Source of the DNA: Sutcliffiella sp. FSL R7-0096
GTDB lineage: Bacteria; Bacillota; Bacilli; Bacillales; Bacillaceae_I
DNA: 64,000 nt
Assembly (NCBI RefSeq): GCF_038595065.1
Contig: NZ_CP152003.1
Span: 3,080,001 to 3,144,000 of the forward strand
Direction of reading: 5' to 3'
The notes below the pieces were generated by a model. That model had not been told where the DNA came from. It saw only the letters and a list, made by a program, of their open reading frames with translations, and searched no databases. Positions 61,948-64,000 of the stretch are shown here, piece by piece; position 1 is the stretch's first letter, and every line of letters begins with the position of its first letter. A program made the translations under genes and the position numbers.

Positions 61948-62382
61948 CTATACCATTATCTTACTTCTCAACCGATCCGCTTCTCTTATATTGTCATGCA
62001 GATAGGATTCGGTCTTTGGATGCTTCATAATGTCATCGGTCGTTAACCAATGAACGGCCTCCACCTCATCCGGACTTTTAGGATAAGGCTCTCCACTCTG
62101 CCATTCACAAAGGAAGACAATGTCCACTACCTCCCTGCCATCCGCCAAAACAAAGGAGGTATTGCGGACATACGACATTTTTTCATAAACGGTGATGCCC
62201 ACTTCCTCCATCAATTCCCTTCTTAAGGTCCGTTCCAAAATATCAGAGGAAGCGCCTTCCTGATCAACCGTACCTCCAACAAAGGAAAGCATTCCTGCCG
62301 CATGCTCCTCTTTATGGCTCCGCTCAATCATCAGCCACTTGTCCCCTCTGTACACAGCACCTTCCACATTTATAAAAAACAT
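61948..62382 (-). CDS. Nudix family hydrolase
   Basis: About 144 aa. A complete Nudix box is visible in GGTVDQEGASSDILERTLRR and following ELMEEVGI (pattern GX5EX7REUXEEXGU, about 36-58). It hydrolyses nucleoside-diphosphate-linked compounds; the substrate is unknown. GGGGGGATA lies upstream; two adjacent ATG codons are possible and the second (62382) has the better spacing. It is 12 nt from the methyltransferase stop, suggesting an operon. Confidence 0.87.
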   Translation of the reverse strand: MFFINVEGAVYRGDKWLMIERSHKEEHAAGMLSFVGGTVDQEGASSDILERTLRRELMEEVGITVYEKMSYVRNTSFVLADGREVVDIVFLCEWQSGEPYPKSPDEVEAVHWLTTDDIMKHPKTESYLHDNIREADRLRSKIMV

Positions 62383-62394
62383 CATTATCCCCCC

Positions 62395-63147
62395 CTATTT
62401 TCTTGCTTTAATTATTAACGTTGATGGAAATCTGCGAGTCTTATAAAGAGAATAGTAGCGGTCCGATCTCGGCGCGTCCTCATCTTTAAAGCGTTCTCCC
62501 ACTTCACTTTCCACTACATTTTCGATAGTGAAACCCGCTTGAATTAGTTCGTTTATGTAGGTTGCTAGTTTTCTAGTGTGGATTGTCATTGGTGCATCTT
62601 CCCCTTTGAATTTTTCAAAGGTCTGAAGTCCTTCTTCCTGATAGGTGCCTTCTAACGTCATGACACCATTTTCACTTTTGATATGTGGATATAATGGGTG
62701 GTCCCAGCTAAAAAGGAAGCTTCCTCCCTTTTTTAGATAAGAATGGATTAAAGTTAAAGTTGTTTTTAAATCTGTCGTCCATCCCAGCGCATAGATGGAA
62801 TAAACACAATCAAAATACTCTTTAGGAAGATTTATATCCTGTTCCATCGGTGCACTGAATAAACGAGGCTCCAGTCCTTGTAATGTTTTTTCAGCAGTTA
62901 ATTTCTGCTCAGATGAAAGGTCCACTCCCCATAATTCGCTTGCACCTTTCTCCTCCGCCATGTATATCAAGGAATGGCCGCTTCCATAACCAATATCCAA
63001 TACCTTTTTATTTTGCAGATCATCCAAAAGCTTCAATTCATCTTCCGTTTGGGAGAATGGACCGTAACTTGGAAGGGCATCCACCCCGTTAAAATAACGT
63101 GCGACCTTGTCCCAGCTTTTGCGATTACTTTCTAATAGTTGATTCAT
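62395..63147 (-). CDS. Class I SAM-dependent methyltransferase
   Basis: 250 aa. Motif I is KVLDIGYGSGHSLIYMAEE (about 49-67), with acidic motif II in ELWGVDLSSEQ, and YFDCVYSIYALGW as motif IV. The third Gly of the usual GxGxG is replaced in GYGSG only by the common Y variant. The substrate is unknown; the C-terminal part resembles small-molecule methyltransferases. It sits between the double-GNAT gene (5 nt) and the Nudix gene, all on the minus strand. Confidence 0.85.
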   Translation of the reverse strand: MNQLLESNRKSWDKVARYFNGVDALPSYGPFSQTEDELKLLDDLQNKKVLDIGYGSGHSLIYMAEEKGASELWGVDLSSEQKLTAEKTLQGLEPRLFSAPMEQDINLPKEYFDCVYSIYALGWTTDLKTTLTLIHSYLKKGGSFLFSWDHPLYPHIKSENGVMTLEGTYQEEGLQTFEKFKGEDAPMTIHTRKLATYINELIQAGFTIENVVESEVGERFKDEDAPRSDRYYSLYKTRRFPSTLIIKARK

Positions 63148-63152
63148 ATGAA

Positions 63153-64000
63153 TTACCCCTCTATATCTTTTATAAATGCGATCAATCTGCTTGCTTCCTT
63201 AAACCCCAGCCCAATGTGAAAATCATAACTTACATGGTTGTCCAAATGAATGTCCGAGCCGATCTGCTTGCAGCCCTTCTTTTTAAGCCACTGTTCCCCT
63301 ACTTTCACTAGCTTTGCGGAATACCCTTTCCTTCTATGTTGCGGTTTTACATATATTCCTTCTATATATCCAGTTGGGGAGGATTCTGTACCTTCCACAT
63401 AGTCCACTCTGACGGAGAGGTGGATGAATGAAACAAACTCAGAACCTAGTCGGTAGAATAATATTTTGTCTCGTTCAGAAGTCATTATTTGTTGGAAGGA
63501 CTCTTGCAACTCATCCTCGGTACTTTCCGGCCATAAATCTAAGGCCATTTCGGTGTAATGTTCCATATGAACGTTTAATGCTTCTACTACGTCCGCCTCA
63601 CCTTTACCTTCTGCCGATTTAAGTTCCAACTTAGCCAGTTGCTCTCCCCATGAAGCTATCTCCGTTTCAACAAAACCGGCATTTTCATACAATCGTTTCG
63701 CTAGAAGGTTGTCTGGTTCATATCCTATCATGACTAGAGGGATGGAGGTGGAGTTTCCGCTTTTTATGTCCTTCAGCACTTCTGTAAGGGCCGCTTTTCC
63801 ATATCCTTTTCCTTGTGATTTTTCGTCTATCATCAAACGGTAGATCCAGTAATTCCCGTCATCCGGATCAATCCCATACAACGCGAAACCCACCAATTCC
63901 TCTTCAACATAAACCCCCATCGCCTTAAAATCCGGTAAAAATTGCACTTGTGCAATGGAATAAAGATTGGATGCTACGAAATTTTTTTGCTCCTCTGAAA
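63153..64000 (-). CDS. Two-domain GNAT acetyltransferase (N-terminus outside the window)
   Basis: The frame is open at base 64000, with SEEQKNFVASNLYSIAQVQF at the visible start, so the gene begins beyond the window. The first domain (about to residue 120 visible) resembles spermidine/spermine acetyltransferase BltD: LMIDEKSQGKGYGKAALTEV. The second (VEALNVHMEHYTEMALDLWP...IEGIYVKPQHRRKGYSAKLVKVGEQWL) resembles AAC(6')-type GNATs. A natural fusion of two acetyltransferases is likely; the substrates are unknown. A start inside the window (GTG near 63947) would cut the first domain and is rejected. Confidence 0.85.
   Translation of the reverse strand, partial: SEEQKNFVASNLYSIAQVQFLPDFKAMGVYVEEELVGFALYGIDPDDGNYWIYRLMIDEKSQGKGYGKAALTEVLKDIKSGNSTSIPLVMIGYEPDNLLAKRLYENAGFVETEIASWGEQLAKLELKSAEGKGEADVVEALNVHMEHYTEMALDLWPESTEDELQESFQQIMTSERDKILFYRLGSEFVSFIHLSVRVDYVEGTESSPTGYIEGIYVKPQHRRKGYSAKLVKVGEQWLKKKGCKQIGSDIHLDNHVSYDFHIGLGFKEASRLIAFIKDIEG

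Overview
The window looks like chromosomal DNA of an endospore-forming, low-GC member of the Bacillaceae (Bacillus/Sutcliffiella-like). Evidence: a small acid-soluble spore protein (sspH), a GerA-type germinant receptor operon, GGAGG ribosome binding sites, T-box, S-box and glycine riboswitch leaders, and a long block in the B. subtilis order efp-yqhT-aroQ(yqhS)-yqhR-yqhQ-yqhP-yqhO-mntR-[insertion]-lipM-yqhL-[insertion]-gcvPB-gcvPA-gcvT-yqhH-yqhG. No rRNA, tRNA or CRISPR was recognised.

Layout. 1-278: 5' part of an aminoglycoside-phosphotransferase-family gene. About 400-4120: a Tn554-type element with tnpA-tnpB-tnpC and no visible cargo. 4.2-6.2 kb: a second-type methionyl-tRNA synthetase under a Met T-box. 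6.3-26 kb: accessory genes (GNATs, a membrane-anchored PstS-like protein, LysE exporter, extra RNase J, PAS-STAS protein, SbtA/DUF2294 bicarbonate-type locus, AraC regulator, sspH, a frameshifted kinase, and a catechol/quinone cluster of HxlR, CatE-like dioxygenase, FMN reductase and DoxX). 26.5-28.1 kb: tyrZ with a Tyr T-box. 28.1-32 kb: an S-box-controlled ribose-type ABC transporter, probably for methylthioribose. 33-34.7 kb: GH13 alpha-glucosidase behind cre-like sites. 36.6-59.9 kb: the conserved yqh/gcv block, interrupted by a gerBAC operon and a B12-dependent ribonucleotide reductase (nrdJ). 60-64 kb: more accessory genes (AraC, Nudix, methyltransferase, double GNAT).

Regulation is dominated by RNA: T-boxes for Met and Tyr, a decapitated Lys-type T-box fused to a gene fragment, an S-box, a tandem glycine riboswitch, and two unexplained attenuator-like leaders in the DUF2294-sbtA locus.

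The least explained content is repetitive, non-coding DNA: (1) a roughly 180-240 bp interspersed family with terminal inverted repeats, four copies; (2) six head-to-tail units of exactly 52 bp, each with a hairpin; (3) a TTCGGACA-type array with 21-bp phasing; (4) a TATATC-type array with exact 20-bp phasing; (5) three GC-rich palindromic repeats, one bracketed by near-identical terminators. These are reported as separate findings. All functional names are from sequence reading alone, without database searches.
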